From contig NZ_CP092488.2 of NCBI RefSeq assembly GCF_022430545.2, forward strand, positions 1,922,001 to 1,986,000: a stretch of 64,000 nucleotides of DNA, given 5' to 3'. Position numbers and translations under genes: made by a program. Below the pieces are notes generated by a model, which was not told the DNA's origin, searched no databases, and saw nothing but the letters and a program-made list of their open reading frames with translations. Positions 43,131 through 51,997 of this stretch are shown one piece after another. Position 1 is the stretch's first letter, and the number at the start of each line of letters is the position of its first letter. Source of the stretch: Mycobacterium paraterrae (GTDB lineage: Bacteria > Actinomycetota > Actinomycetes > Mycobacteriales > Mycobacteriaceae).

Positions 43131-44102
43131 ATGAGGCTGGCCACCGTGCAGCGCAGCGGCGCCGAGCGAGTCATCGCCGATGCCGATGACGGGCAACGAT
43201 TTATCGACGTTGGGGCCGCCTTGGGCGACGACACGGTCACGATGACAACGTTGATCGGCCTAGAGCAGACAGCGCGCGGAGATGTGGCGCGCCGTGTGCG
43301 GGGCGCGGCGCCGCAGTGCCGGGTCGCTGATCGCGAGCCGGTGGTGTGGCTGCCTCCGGTCCCGCAGCCCTCCAAGATCGTGGGGGTGGCGCTCAACAAC
43401 GACGTGTTCAATCATCTGGCGGTGCACGCCATGAGCGCGCCAATGTATTTTCTGGCGCCGTCGACCTCGATGGTGGGCCACGGCGGAGCGATCGAGCTGC
43501 GCACCGGCTGGGGGGTGGTGCATCCTGAGCCCGAGCTGGCTGCCGTAATCGGTGCTCGGGTGCGGCGGGCCTCGCCGAAGGAGGCGTTGGCGGCAGTGTT
43601 CGGCTACACGATCGTCAACGACGTCACCTCACCGGGCATCAAATCGCAAGACAGTGTCGAGCTGGTGATGCCGCAAGGCGTCCCCGTCGACGAGCCCTGG
43701 CGTATCCGGCGCGGCGAAGACGATCGTTCGCTGTATCTGACCTATCACGCCCGATCCAAGGGCAGCGACACGTTCACCCCGATCGGGCCGTGGGTCACGT
43801 TGCGCGACGACGTCGGCGATCCCAACGCGTTAGGGGTGCGTGCCTACCTCGACGGCGAGCTGGTGTTGCAGGACTCCACGGCCAACCTGACGTTTCCGGT
43901 GCATGAGGTGCTGGCGCACCTTTCGGAGTCGATGACGTTGCTGCCCGGCGATATCGTGCATTTCGGAACGGCGGCGCGGCCGGCGGCACCGGAGCGATTT
44001 CCAACTATCCGCAGCATCGATTTGAACCGCTACGGCACGCGAGTCTCGGTCGAGGTCGACGGTATTGGCAGGCTGGACAACCTGATTGAGCGCCACGACT
44101 AG
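43131..44102 (+). CDS. Fumarylacetoacetate hydrolase family protein
   Basis: A 323-residue FAH-fold protein. The metal ligands are visible as HPEPELAAVIG (Glu-x-Glu) and GYTIVNDVTS (Asp). Family members cleave a C-C bond in 1,3-diketo acids or decarboxylate/isomerise catabolic intermediates, with Mg2+ or Mn2+. A substrate-side loop near SQDSVELVMPQGVPVDEPW is longer than in some members. Position between a membrane protein and a TetR gene suggests catabolism of an unknown aromatic or cyclic acid. Confidence 0.85.
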   Translation: MRLATVQRSGAERVIADADDGQRFIDVGAALGDDTVTMTTLIGLEQTARGDVARRVRGAAPQCRVADREPVVWLPPVPQPSKIVGVALNNDVFNHLAVHAMSAPMYFLAPSTSMVGHGGAIELRTGWGVVHPEPELAAVIGARVRRASPKEALAAVFGYTIVNDVTSPGIKSQDSVELVMPQGVPVDEPWRIRRGEDDRSLYLTYHARSKGSDTFTPIGPWVTLRDDVGDPNALGVRAYLDGELVLQDSTANLTFPVHEVLAHLSESMTLLPGDIVHFGTAARPAAPERFPTIRSIDLNRYGTRVSVEVDGIGRLDNLIERHD

Positions 44103-44125
44103 CGGTCGGCGGAGGAGGGATTGTG

Positions 44126-44767
44126 ATGGCTGATCGGCGGTCAGCGGTCGCAGACGGCCGCCGGGCGCGTGGCGCCACGTCGCGCGCGGTGATCTTGCAG
44201 GCCGCCACCACGTTGTTTTGCGCCCGCGGTTACGCCGGTACCGGGATGTCGGCGATCGCATCTGCCGCTGGGGTGCATACCGGCTCGATCTATCACGCCT
44301 TCGGCAGCAAGCAGGGTTTGCTCGACGCGGTCATCGACGGTGTCGCCGACGCGACGTTCGGCGCTATCGAAAGCGTCGTGTTCGATCCCGCCGCATCGGT
44401 GCGTACCCGCCTGGAGGCCACCGCCCGGGTGCTGGTCGGCGATCCCGACTTTTTGCGGCTGTTTTTGCTGTTGGCGTTGGAAAAAGGTGACGACGAGGGG
44501 GTCCGTGCAACGGTGGAACGCATCCGGGCCCGCGCCCGCCACGTGGTCGCCGATGCCCTTGCGCCCGTGCTGGATTCCCTCGCGGCGGACGTGCGAGTGG
44601 TCGCCACCGAGCTGGCTGGCCGTATCGCGTTGATCTTGCTCGACGGTGTGTTCGTGTCCTACCAGCTCGACAGCGAGCACGCCGATCTCGATCAGACGCT
44701 CTCGCTGGTCACTGCGATCGCGGAGTTGGCCCTGGCCGCTTTGCCCGACCTGGTGACCGCGATCTGA
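44126..44767 (+). CDS. TetR family regulator
   Basis: A 213-residue TetR protein from ATG 44126, following ggaggagg. The HTH includes IASAAGVHTGSIYHAFGSKQG near residues 45-65. The C-terminal helical domain is normal. It lies in the operon with the membrane protein and FAH gene, so autoregulation through the repeat at 42642-42669 is likely. Confidence 0.88.
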   Translation: MADRRSAVADGRRARGATSRAVILQAATTLFCARGYAGTGMSAIASAAGVHTGSIYHAFGSKQGLLDAVIDGVADATFGAIESVVFDPAASVRTRLEATARVLVGDPDFLRLFLLLALEKGDDEGVRATVERIRARARHVVADALAPVLDSLAADVRVVATELAGRIALILLDGVFVSYQLDSEHADLDQTLSLVTAIAELALAALPDLVTAI

Positions 44768-44832
44768 GCTCGCGGCAGCTTACCCACCGACGCCGAGTGC
44801 GTTGCCCACCATCTCCGACATTGAGGACGGCC

Positions 44833-45582
44833 ATGATCGAACCCGCCACCCGGACGGCAATCGAAGAGTTGATCGTGGACTTCGCCTGGCGTATCGATCA
44901 CCAGCAGGGCCACGGCGTTGAGGAGCTCTTCCACGACGACGGCGAATATGTCCTGTTCGGGCATCCAGTGCGGGGCCGTGTGGCGATCAAAGCGCTATAC
45001 GCCCATCGCCGCAGCAGCGGCCCGCGCACCTCGCGGCACCTGTTCAGCAACCTGCACATCGCCGCGGCCGACGACGCCACGGTCCACGCTCTCAGCGTGC
45101 TCACGCTGCACGCCGCCGACGGGGTCCCGCCGCTGCCGATGCGAATGCTGATGGTCGCCGACTACGACGACGTGATCAGCCGCGGCCCTGATGGCCGCTG
45201 GCGCTTTGCGCGCCGCGCCGCCACGGCGCCACGGCGCTATTTCAGGCAGCGGATAGCTGACGGTCAGATAGTCGAAACCGCACCGCGGAAACTCACTTCC
45301 GTCATGAGAATGTCACCCGTTGTCGCGCCAGGTGACCACTTGTTTGAGCGACGCGAGGTCGTAACCGTTGTCGGAGGTGAGTTCCGTCTGGAACAGCGTT
45401 ACGCCCACGTCGCGAAAAGCATCGGCGCTACCGGCGTTCTCCCACAGTGTCGAGCGTTCGATGTCGGAGCCGTTGCGGCCGAAGGTTACCGCCAGTTCGT
45501 CGACGAGGTCGCTGGACCTGCGGAACGCATCGAGGTCCTGGAATGCGTGCCAGATGTCGGCGTGGCGCGCGACAGCGGGTAG
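44833..45582 (+). CDS. SnoaL-like protein with a C-terminal run-on tail
   Basis: ATG 44833 follows gaggacgg. Residues 1 to about 145 form an NTF2/SnoaL-like fold (TAIEELIVDFAWRIDHQQGHG, YVLFGHPVRGR, MLMVADYDDVI, WRFARRAATAP). After the usual end of the domain the frame runs on for about 105 residues, and all but the first part lies antisense within the last 270 bases of the convergent oxidoreductase. That tail has no sign of selection as protein, so the original stop may have been lost or frame-shifted; a TAG occurs in another frame near 45256. Function of the domain here is unknown. Confidence 0.7.
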   Translation: MIEPATRTAIEELIVDFAWRIDHQQGHGVEELFHDDGEYVLFGHPVRGRVAIKALYAHRRSSGPRTSRHLFSNLHIAAADDATVHALSVLTLHAADGVPPLPMRMLMVADYDDVISRGPDGRWRFARRAATAPRRYFRQRIADGQIVETAPRKLTSVMRMSPVVAPGDHLFERREVVTVVGGEFRLEQRYAHVAKSIGATGVLPQCRAFDVGAVAAEGYRQFVDEVAGPAERIEVLECVPDVGVARDSG

Positions 45583-46122
45583 CGAGCGCTTGGGCCCCGA
45601 ACCGCCGATGAGGATCGGAAGCTTACGCACTGGCGGCGGGATCAGCGCTGCGAGCCGGTTTTCGATACGGATCAGGTTCTCGTCGAACAGATCGAAGCGG
45701 GAGGTGAAGGTGCCGAAGTCGTAACCGTAAGTGGTGTAGTCCTTTTCGTACCATCCCGCGCCGAGGCCCAGGATGAGCCGGCCGCCACTGATGTGGTCGA
45801 CGGTGCGCGCCATGTCGGCGAGCAGATCCGGGTTGCGGTAGCCGACGCCGGTGACCAGGAGCCCGATCTCGGCGTGTGAGGTGATCTCGCCCCACGACGC
45901 GAGCGCGGTCCAGCCCTCGAAATTGGCAACGTCGGGCTGCTCGTCTTTCAGGACGGGCTTGCCGTCGACGATGGCCTTCATCGCCGGGCGGTGGAAGTGG
46001 TCGTAGCCGAAGATGACGTCGACGCCGAGGTCGTCGGCGGCCAGAACGGCGTCGCGCCACGTGGCGTAGTCGGGCGTGCCACCGGGCTGGATTTGCACGG
46101 CGACGCGGACAGGACGGGTCAT
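45313..46122 (-). CDS. LLM-class F420-type oxidoreductase
   Basis: A 269-residue luciferase-like monooxygenase-fold protein from ATG 46122 (site caggag). VAVQIQPGG at the start, FGYDHFHRP, GVGYRNPDLLADMARTVDHISGGRLILGLGAGW and LPILIGGSGPKRSLP are characteristic of F420-dependent mycobacterial members. The usual C-terminus (LKQVVTWRDN) is complete. Substrate unknown. It overlaps the run-on tail of the SnoaL gene on the other strand. Confidence 0.9.
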   Translation of the reverse strand: MTRPVRVAVQIQPGGTPDYATWRDAVLAADDLGVDVIFGYDHFHRPAMKAIVDGKPVLKDEQPDVANFEGWTALASWGEITSHAEIGLLVTGVGYRNPDLLADMARTVDHISGGRLILGLGAGWYEKDYTTYGYDFGTFTSRFDLFDENLIRIENRLAALIPPPVRKLPILIGGSGPKRSLPAVARHADIWHAFQDLDAFRRSSDLVDELAVTFGRNGSDIERSTLWENAGSADAFRDVGVTLFQTELTSDNGYDLASLKQVVTWRDNG

Positions 46123-46244
46123 TGATGCTCCTGAGTCGGAAGAAGGTCGACCCATGAGCCAAGTTCAAGAGGCGGGCCGTTTATTCCGGATCAGCGCGTC
46201 GATAATCAAACGACCGGCGGTGACCCAACTACGGGGCCAAGCCG

Positions 46245-46382
46245 TTAATCGGATGGACCGGGCTCGTCGGGACCCCCGTCGGTCGGGTCAGCCTCTGCGG
46301 CATCGACATTGTCACCGACTTTTTCGTCGGCTTTCTGTAAGTTGTCGCCGATGTTCTCGTCAGCATCGTTCGGTATCGACAT
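46245..46382 (-). CDS. Small acidic protein, probably disordered
   Basis: A 45-residue protein from ATG 46382, 6 bases after ggaagga. It is strongly acidic (DADENIGDNLQKADEKVGDN, then DPTDGGPDEPGPSD) with two related IGDNLQKAD/VGDNVDAAE units and no hydrophobic core. An in-frame ATG at 46475 would add 31 basic residues but has no spaced ribosome site. Function unknown; could be a stress-related or binding peptide. The gap 46383-46650 holds nothing else supported. Confidence 0.5.
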   Translation of the reverse strand: MSIPNDADENIGDNLQKADEKVGDNVDAAEADPTDGGPDEPGPSD

Positions 46383-46650
46383 CTTGTTCCTTCCGGTCAA
46401 CTCTGTTCCGGCTACCCGACCGGTGCCCTTACCAATCAAATGCCGCGCGGCGCGGAATACTGCAGCGATGGGCATCCTTCAGTATGCGGCGTCGCACGAA
46501 GAGCTGACCTGTTCGGAAGCCGAGACCGGAACCTTCGCGGCGAGCGTGGCCATCGACCTTGCGCCAGCCAACATTTCGGCGGTGATCCTCAAACCGCTTC
46601 TCCTGGTCAACTGGGTTCAGAAGGCCACAAATCTTTCCCTATCCTGATAG

Positions 46651-49311
46651 TCAGGGACTTACCACACTCTGGCGGGTGAGCGCATGGTCGCCGGCTTGGA
46701 TGCGATTATGGACGCCCAGCTTTGCCAGAATCGAGCTTACGTGGCAGCCAACGGTTTTAGGGCTGATGTACAGCGCGGCGGCGATCTCTGCATTGCTGCG
46801 CCGGTCGGCAAGCAGCGCGAGTACTTCGCGTTCGCGACGGGTCAGGCGATCAGGGTCGGATAGCGTGTCAGCCCGCCGCCCGATCGGTGCGCGGCCGCGT
46901 AGTGCGTTCAGGCGCTGCCGGGCGCGACCTGCCGCCCCTCGGGCGCCGAGCCCGCGGAAGGTGGCCAAGGCGGATTCCACGGCCGCGAGATCGCCGCCGA
47001 GTTGTGCCAGGGCCGCCTCGTAGGGGCAGCCGCGTCGCAGCCACTCCTGGGCCGCCGACTGCCAGTCGCCGTCGATCTCCAATTGGAATGGGGTACACAG
47101 CTCGTCGACACGCGTAGCGGGTTGGGCGCCGGTCAGATACACCCAACGGCGCAGCTGGGCGACCAGCCACGGATCCCACGTGGTGCTGACGGCAGCCAGC
47201 ACGCGCTGCCCTTCCTTACCCGCTGAGTCGTCATCACAAGTCAGCCAACCGATTTCGGTGCGGGCGGCCCATACCGGGAAGAGCAGCAGGTCTGAGTCGA
47301 AACCGGCCTGGATGTCATCCAGCAGCGAGGTGACTGGTCGCGCGGTGCGTCGGGCCTGTATCAGTGCCAGCGTCAACTGCGGCGCGATCCGGGGCAGCGC
47401 GGGCAATCCGGGACGCGTCAGCACGTTCTCGGCATATGCGGTGGCGCGCGCCCATCGACCGCGATGCAGTTCGGCCAGCGCGGCGATCCCGGTGACGAAT
47501 GCCTCGAATGTGAACAGGTTGTGCTCTCGGCAATACGCGAGTGTGTCTGCGATGTAGCGATCGGCCCGATCGAGGTGGTAGTGCAATGTGGCGATCCAGC
47601 AGACCCACATCCCCAGCACGCCGGCGTGTTCACCGCGGGTGTCGGTTGCCATCGCGTCACGCCACGTCGCTTCCAGCTCCTCCCAACCGGTGTCGGTGCT
47701 CAGCACCTGAGCCAGGGCCGCGAAGCCGCGTGCTCGGAGAACGACGGCGTGGTCGCCGAGTTGGGTTCCCACCGTGATCGCCCTGGCAGCGTAATCGGTT
47801 GCGGCCGGGTCGAATTGCCACACCGCCAGTTCGGCCAGACGCACAAGGGACAGCGCCAGCTGCGGCGAGGCACCGGAGTCTTGCACTAGTCGCAGCGAGG
47901 CAAGTCCGGCGTCGACCGCCTCGTTGAGGCTACCCACGGCAATCAGCGAGTGGGACAGCCATCGCAGATCCGCGCTTTCGGCGAGCGGTTGTCCCATCGC
48001 GTGGCGTAGCGCTATTGCCTCCCGCCACGACGCTGTCGCGTCCAACCCGGACAGAAAGGCGGCGAACGCATGTTGCTCGAGCCATTGCACCTTTCCTTCG
48101 GGGGCAGTCGTGTCGGCGTGACGCAGCGCCAGCGCATACAGGTCGGCGGCCTGCCGATGCGCCCCCAGATCCGCGGCCCGCTCGGCGGCTGCCGGTCCGT
48201 ACCGAATGACCGCATCATCGTCGCCGGCTTCGTCAGCATGAAACGCCAACGCCGCCAACCTGTTAGGATCGACCGGTCCTTCGGCCAACACAGTCAATGC
48301 CTGCTTGTGCAACACCCGGCGCTGGTGGTCATCGAGGCGATCCAGGGTGGCGCGACGGGCCAACTCGTGCCGAAACCCGATCGCGTTCCCATCGGCGATC
48401 AACACCCCGGCATCCAGGCAGTCGGTTAACCCGGTCTGAGCCGCTGGACATACCCGCTGCACCAGCTCTGCCTCGGCGCGCGGCCCGCAGATCGCCACTG
48501 CTTGCGCGGTCTCTCGCCCGGCTGTCGACAACCGTGACAGCCGTCCCCATACAGCCTCCGCCACGCTGCGCGGTAACACGTTGCCCACCAATGCTTCTGG
48601 GCCCCCGGCCAAGACCTCGGTGGCAAAAAACGGGTTGCCGCCAGTCAATTGATACAACTCGTCGGCATTGACGGCGCTACCAGCGGCCAATGCTTCCAGC
48701 GCCGCGCGACTCAACGGTGCCAACCTGATGCGATGCACTCCCGCGCAGCTGGCCACATCCCCCAAAGCGGCCGCGAGCGGGTGTTGCTCACCCAGTTCGT
48801 CGTCGCGATAAGACACCAGCAGCAACAGCGGCAGTGAGTCCACCCGTCGGGCCAAGAATCGCAGCAGATCCAACGTGGCGCCGTCGGCCCAATGCGCATC
48901 CTCGATAACCCACGCCCAGCGTGGTCCGCCATCCAAGGCTGCCAGCAGCCGGGCATACATCGCGGAAACGTCACCGGCATTAAGCGCGTCGATAGGGCCT
49001 GCTGCGGCGGAACCTAATCCAGGGAGCGCATCAATCAGCGGCCCCAAAGGCCGCGGTGCGACCAGAGGATCACACCAGCCTCGCAGCACCCGCCAAGATC
49101 CGTCCAACCCGGCGGTGAACCGGTCGATGACCGCTGTCTTGCCGACTCCGGCCTCTCCGCGCAGCAGCACCACCCGGCCCGCACCACCACCCGCACGCCG
49201 GGCCAGAGAGGCCAGTTCAGCCAGTACCTCTTGGCGCTCCAGCAAATCCTGCACGAACCTGTCGTTCCCGCCTTCACCGCCAGTGGCCACGCAGTCGTAG
49301 CCGTACCGCAC
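46651..49311 (-). CDS. LuxR-family regulator with AAA-type ATPase domain (LAL type)
   Basis: An 886-residue large regulator. Walker A is GEAGVGKT at 52-59, Walker B-type VIEDAHWAD follows near 137, then a long helical, TPR-like middle. The last 65 residues are a LuxR HTH (LTRREREVLALLADRRSNAE, ISPKTVGCHVSSIL). Such proteins sense a ligand or partner through the ATPase/TPR part and activate nearby or distant operons. The start is uncertain: GTG 49254 is possible. Genes it may control are not evident from position. Confidence 0.9.
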   Translation of the reverse strand: MRYGYDCVATGGEGGNDRFVQDLLERQEVLAELASLARRAGGGAGRVVLLRGEAGVGKTAVIDRFTAGLDGSWRVLRGWCDPLVAPRPLGPLIDALPGLGSAAAGPIDALNAGDVSAMYARLLAALDGGPRWAWVIEDAHWADGATLDLLRFLARRVDSLPLLLLVSYRDDELGEQHPLAAALGDVASCAGVHRIRLAPLSRAALEALAAGSAVNADELYQLTGGNPFFATEVLAGGPEALVGNVLPRSVAEAVWGRLSRLSTAGRETAQAVAICGPRAEAELVQRVCPAAQTGLTDCLDAGVLIADGNAIGFRHELARRATLDRLDDHQRRVLHKQALTVLAEGPVDPNRLAALAFHADEAGDDDAVIRYGPAAAERAADLGAHRQAADLYALALRHADTTAPEGKVQWLEQHAFAAFLSGLDATASWREAIALRHAMGQPLAESADLRWLSHSLIAVGSLNEAVDAGLASLRLVQDSGASPQLALSLVRLAELAVWQFDPAATDYAARAITVGTQLGDHAVVLRARGFAALAQVLSTDTGWEELEATWRDAMATDTRGEHAGVLGMWVCWIATLHYHLDRADRYIADTLAYCREHNLFTFEAFVTGIAALAELHRGRWARATAYAENVLTRPGLPALPRIAPQLTLALIQARRTARPVTSLLDDIQAGFDSDLLLFPVWAARTEIGWLTCDDDSAGKEGQRVLAAVSTTWDPWLVAQLRRWVYLTGAQPATRVDELCTPFQLEIDGDWQSAAQEWLRRGCPYEAALAQLGGDLAAVESALATFRGLGARGAAGRARQRLNALRGRAPIGRRADTLSDPDRLTRREREVLALLADRRSNAEIAAALYISPKTVGCHVSSILAKLGVHNRIQAGDHALTRQSVVSP

Positions 49312-49676
49312 AGAGTATTTCGTCGCGAGCGTCGCTGCACCTCGTCGCGAACGTCAATTTCGCATGGGTCTCATCCGGCTGAAATTTTAGCCGCAGCCAA
49401 CGCTGGCGACGGAGACATCAGCAAATGTCCTTAGGCACGGGTCAAAACTCGTTGTTCCGCGGCAGGCGCATCCTTTCGGCCTTGCGGCACCGCGTTGCGG
49501 CTCCGGTGTTTGGTCCCCAGAGGCCTATTCCGTGAGGAAGTATTTGAACTGTTGGGCTGAGGCTGTGAGTCTCACGAGCGGACATAGTGGATATCGACAA
49601 GCGATGGAACACTCTGGCGCCGCGCGGTGAGGCGCTGCACCCCATGGCCCTCAACAAATGAAACCGGGAATCGATT

Positions 49677-49973
49677 ATGGCTACCAAGGCGTTGCTGGTC
49701 CGACTCGAGGCCAAGGCAGGAAAAGAAGACGCGGTCGAAGAATTTCTTCTCTCGGCACTGCCGCTCGTCGAGCAGGAACCCGGAACGAAGCCCTGGTTCG
49801 CGGTTCGGTTCGGCCCGTCGACGTTCGGCATTATCGACGCGTTCCCGGATGAGACGGCACGCGGGACGCATCTCTCCGGGCCCGTCGGAAAGGCCCTCCC
49901 GGAGAAGGCCGACGAACTCTTCGCCTCGGCACCCGACATCAGCAAGCTCGACGTTATCGCCAACAAGCTCTGA
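49677..49973 (+). CDS. Antibiotic-biosynthesis-monooxygenase (ABM) fold protein
   Basis: A 98-residue dimeric alpha-beta barrel protein: LLVRLEAKAGKEDAVEEFL, then WFAVRFGPSTFGIIDAF, the usual beta-alpha-beta pattern. Such proteins include small cofactor-free monooxygenases and many of unknown role. The upstream gap 49312-49676 holds no supported gene. It is 95 bases before the DUF1931 gene on the same strand. Confidence 0.75.
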   Translation: MATKALLVRLEAKAGKEDAVEEFLLSALPLVEQEPGTKPWFAVRFGPSTFGIIDAFPDETARGTHLSGPVGKALPEKADELFASAPDISKLDVIANKL

Positions 49974-50068
49974 CAGCGTCCGCCGCGGTATCGATGCACG
50001 AAAGTTCTTGTCTCGACGGTTGCGGCGGCGAAGCGCCGGGCTCCCAAGCGTTGAAGCGGAGGTAGTCA

Positions 50069-50521
50069 ATGACCCATCCCTCGGGTATTCCGGCTTTCGA
50101 ACGGTTCTTTGGTTCAGCCGCAAGCATCAAGATCGACAAGAACGACGTCCGTCGCTTTCGGGAATTCATCGACGAACAGATCGACGACATTGCTATCGCG
50201 GGACGAAATTCAGCCAAGTGGAACGGACGCGATGTGGTTGTCGTGCAAGACCTTCCGATCACCAAGGGCGTTCAAGAACGAATGCGCGAATTCGACAAAC
50301 TGGAGGAGGCCGAGGAAATCCGCGAGCTGCTGCGGCAGGAGGTGCGACAACCACCTAGCGACGTTACGTTCGCCGAGGACACCGAGCAGCTACTGCCGGA
50401 GTTGTTCGGTGGATTGAGTATCGCGCTGGCTCGTTCTTTCGCCGTGGTCGACCCGAAGGTGGCTAGCCCGTCGACTGAGCATTGGGATCGGGCGTTCACG
50501 CTATTTCGGCTGGTGTTCTGA
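50069..50521 (+). CDS. DUF1931 histone-fold protein
   Basis: A 150-residue protein matching the DUF1931 family: GIPAFERFFGSAASIKIDK, RDVVVVQDLPITKGVQERM, LPELFGGLSIALARSF and TEHWDRAF. Known members contain a tandem histone-like fold in one chain and may bind DNA; their biological role is not settled. Length is normal. The start ATG has a gaggtag site. Confidence 0.8.
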   Translation: MTHPSGIPAFERFFGSAASIKIDKNDVRRFREFIDEQIDDIAIAGRNSAKWNGRDVVVVQDLPITKGVQERMREFDKLEEAEEIRELLRQEVRQPPSDVTFAEDTEQLLPELFGGLSIALARSFAVVDPKVASPSTEHWDRAFTLFRLVF

Positions 50522-50630
50522 TCGCTGAATCCGTGCTGTCTTGGGCATTGGATGCTTGTCCGAGAACGGCATTGGAAGTTGCGCTCTCATTGATGGTGAC
50601 AAGCGAGCCTTGGATTTCACTGCCGGCGCT

Positions 50631-51329
50631 TTACGCGGATTGCGTCCCGTCGGACCCGAACTCCTTTGACGATGCCTCACACAGCGACCTCGCAATTCGA
50701 TCGGCCGTCCGGCGAGTAGCTTCGATGATTCCGACAGGAGGGCGGGCTGCGGGGATCATGGTGGACACGACAGCGAGGCCCGATGAACCAAGGGGGATGG
50801 CCATCGCGGTGCAGCTGTGGTCGGCGGCCACTTGACCCGCATCAACGACGGGCGCAGTAGTTACGGGGTAATCATGCGCTCGGCCTTGGGCGGTTTCCGG
50901 CGGAACCACATCACCCGGCTTGGCTATGAACCGCACCGGAAGTCGGGTGTCTAACGTTTCCAGATAGACAGGGCCGCAACCCAAGTCGGCTGACAGGCTT
51001 ACAGCTGACCCGGTGGCTGCTGCCAATTCGGCCATCGGCCTTCGAGCGGCGACCCGTAACCGGGCCACCGGCGTGACTGCCGCACCGAGACGCAGCACGC
51101 TCGCGCCCAAGGCGTAACGCGATCCCTCTCGCCGGACGGCTCCCACCTCAACGAGCTGCCGAAGAAGCCGATGCGCGGTCGGGTGAGGGATCGCGGCGGC
51201 AGCGCTGAGGTCCACCAGTCGCACCGGCTGAAGATCAGCGATCAGGTCAAGAAGTATGAACGCGGTCTCGACGACGCCTCGCGTTCGGCCGGTAGGTTCG
51301 CGCCGTCTAGGCGACTGACTTGTGGCCAT
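50631..51329 (-). CDS. IclR family regulator
   Basis: A 232-residue regulator. The winged HTH is in residues 15-75 (VRLVDLSAAAAIPHPTAHRLL, then GAVRREGSRYALGASVLRLG). The effector domain follows but is somewhat short for the family (end near MIPAARPPVGIIEATRRTADR). IclR proteins control catabolic genes in response to small acids. The closest neighbour on the same strand is the NTF2-like gene just upstream. Confidence 0.85.
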   Translation of the reverse strand: MATSQSPRRREPTGRTRGVVETAFILLDLIADLQPVRLVDLSAAAAIPHPTAHRLLRQLVEVGAVRREGSRYALGASVLRLGAAVTPVARLRVAARRPMAELAAATGSAVSLSADLGCGPVYLETLDTRLPVRFIAKPGDVVPPETAQGRAHDYPVTTAPVVDAGQVAADHSCTAMAIPLGSSGLAVVSTMIPAARPPVGIIEATRRTADRIARSLCEASSKEFGSDGTQSA

Positions 51330-51381
51330 TCGTCAGCCTACCTTTGCGTTCCCGATAAACTGTCGTGAGCCATCAAGAGCG

Positions 51382-51933
51382 CTATGTCTTGCGCAGGTAT
51401 GCGGCGACCTCAGAAATGTCGGGTAGCGGCAAACCTTTCGCGGGCACCAGACCGGCCTGGTGCAGCACTTGCGCTTGATCCCAATACAGAGTCTCGCTGA
51501 GCATCAAAGACTTCTGAAACTTTACGACAACGACAAACGCAATTTCAAGGCACGCGCCGGTCGCGGGTACGTCTGGAAGAAGTTGCGGCACCACGCGGTC
51601 ATGGGTAAGCCGCATGATGCATTCGTCAACCAACACGTTGTCGCCGACAGACCGTGCAATGACGTCGAGCACAGTGTCCGGAGGTTGAGCGGGGATAAAG
51701 ACGTCGGCGTAGTAGTCACGCAGGGCAGCGCGCCCGGATGCCCCGCTCATCGTCGGTAGATGCATAACGCGTGCCTCCGGCACCATCGTCGAAACGGCGA
51801 GATCGGCGTCCTTTAACTCAAACTCATAGCGGGTATGCCGTTCCCACAGTTCCACCATCGCATCCCGGTTCACGGAATCCGACGCTAGGACCGTCGCGAG
51901 GGGTCCACAAATCGATGTCCACTCAACGAACAA
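51382..51933 (-). CDS. NTF2-like protein (nuclear transport factor 2 family)
   Basis: Recognisable from RDAMVELWERHTRYEFELKD, STMVPEARVMHLPTMSGA and YWDQAQVLHQAGLV, a pattern of bacterial NTF2-like proteins around 180 residues long. The start is uncertain: TTG 51933, GTG 51873 and ATG 51858 are all in frame; TTG gives the expected N-terminal length, and the frame beyond would overlap the divergent ligase. Function unknown. Confidence 0.7.
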   Translation of the reverse strand: MFVEWTSICGPLATVLASDSVNRDAMVELWERHTRYEFELKDADLAVSTMVPEARVMHLPTMSGASGRAALRDYYADVFIPAQPPDTVLDVIARSVGDNVLVDECIMRLTHDRVVPQLLPDVPATGACLEIAFVVVVKFQKSLMLSETLYWDQAQVLHQAGLVPAKGLPLPDISEVAAYLRKT

Positions 51934-51997
51934 AAACGGCGGGCTGACGGCAAACGGCGATAATGGAGGTGGCGTGCGATGTCGCCCGGGAGGATGA

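Noticed and set aside
46309..46647. 112-codon rightward frame
   Set aside because: Overlaps the small acidic protein on the other strand, lacks a ribosome site and family features.
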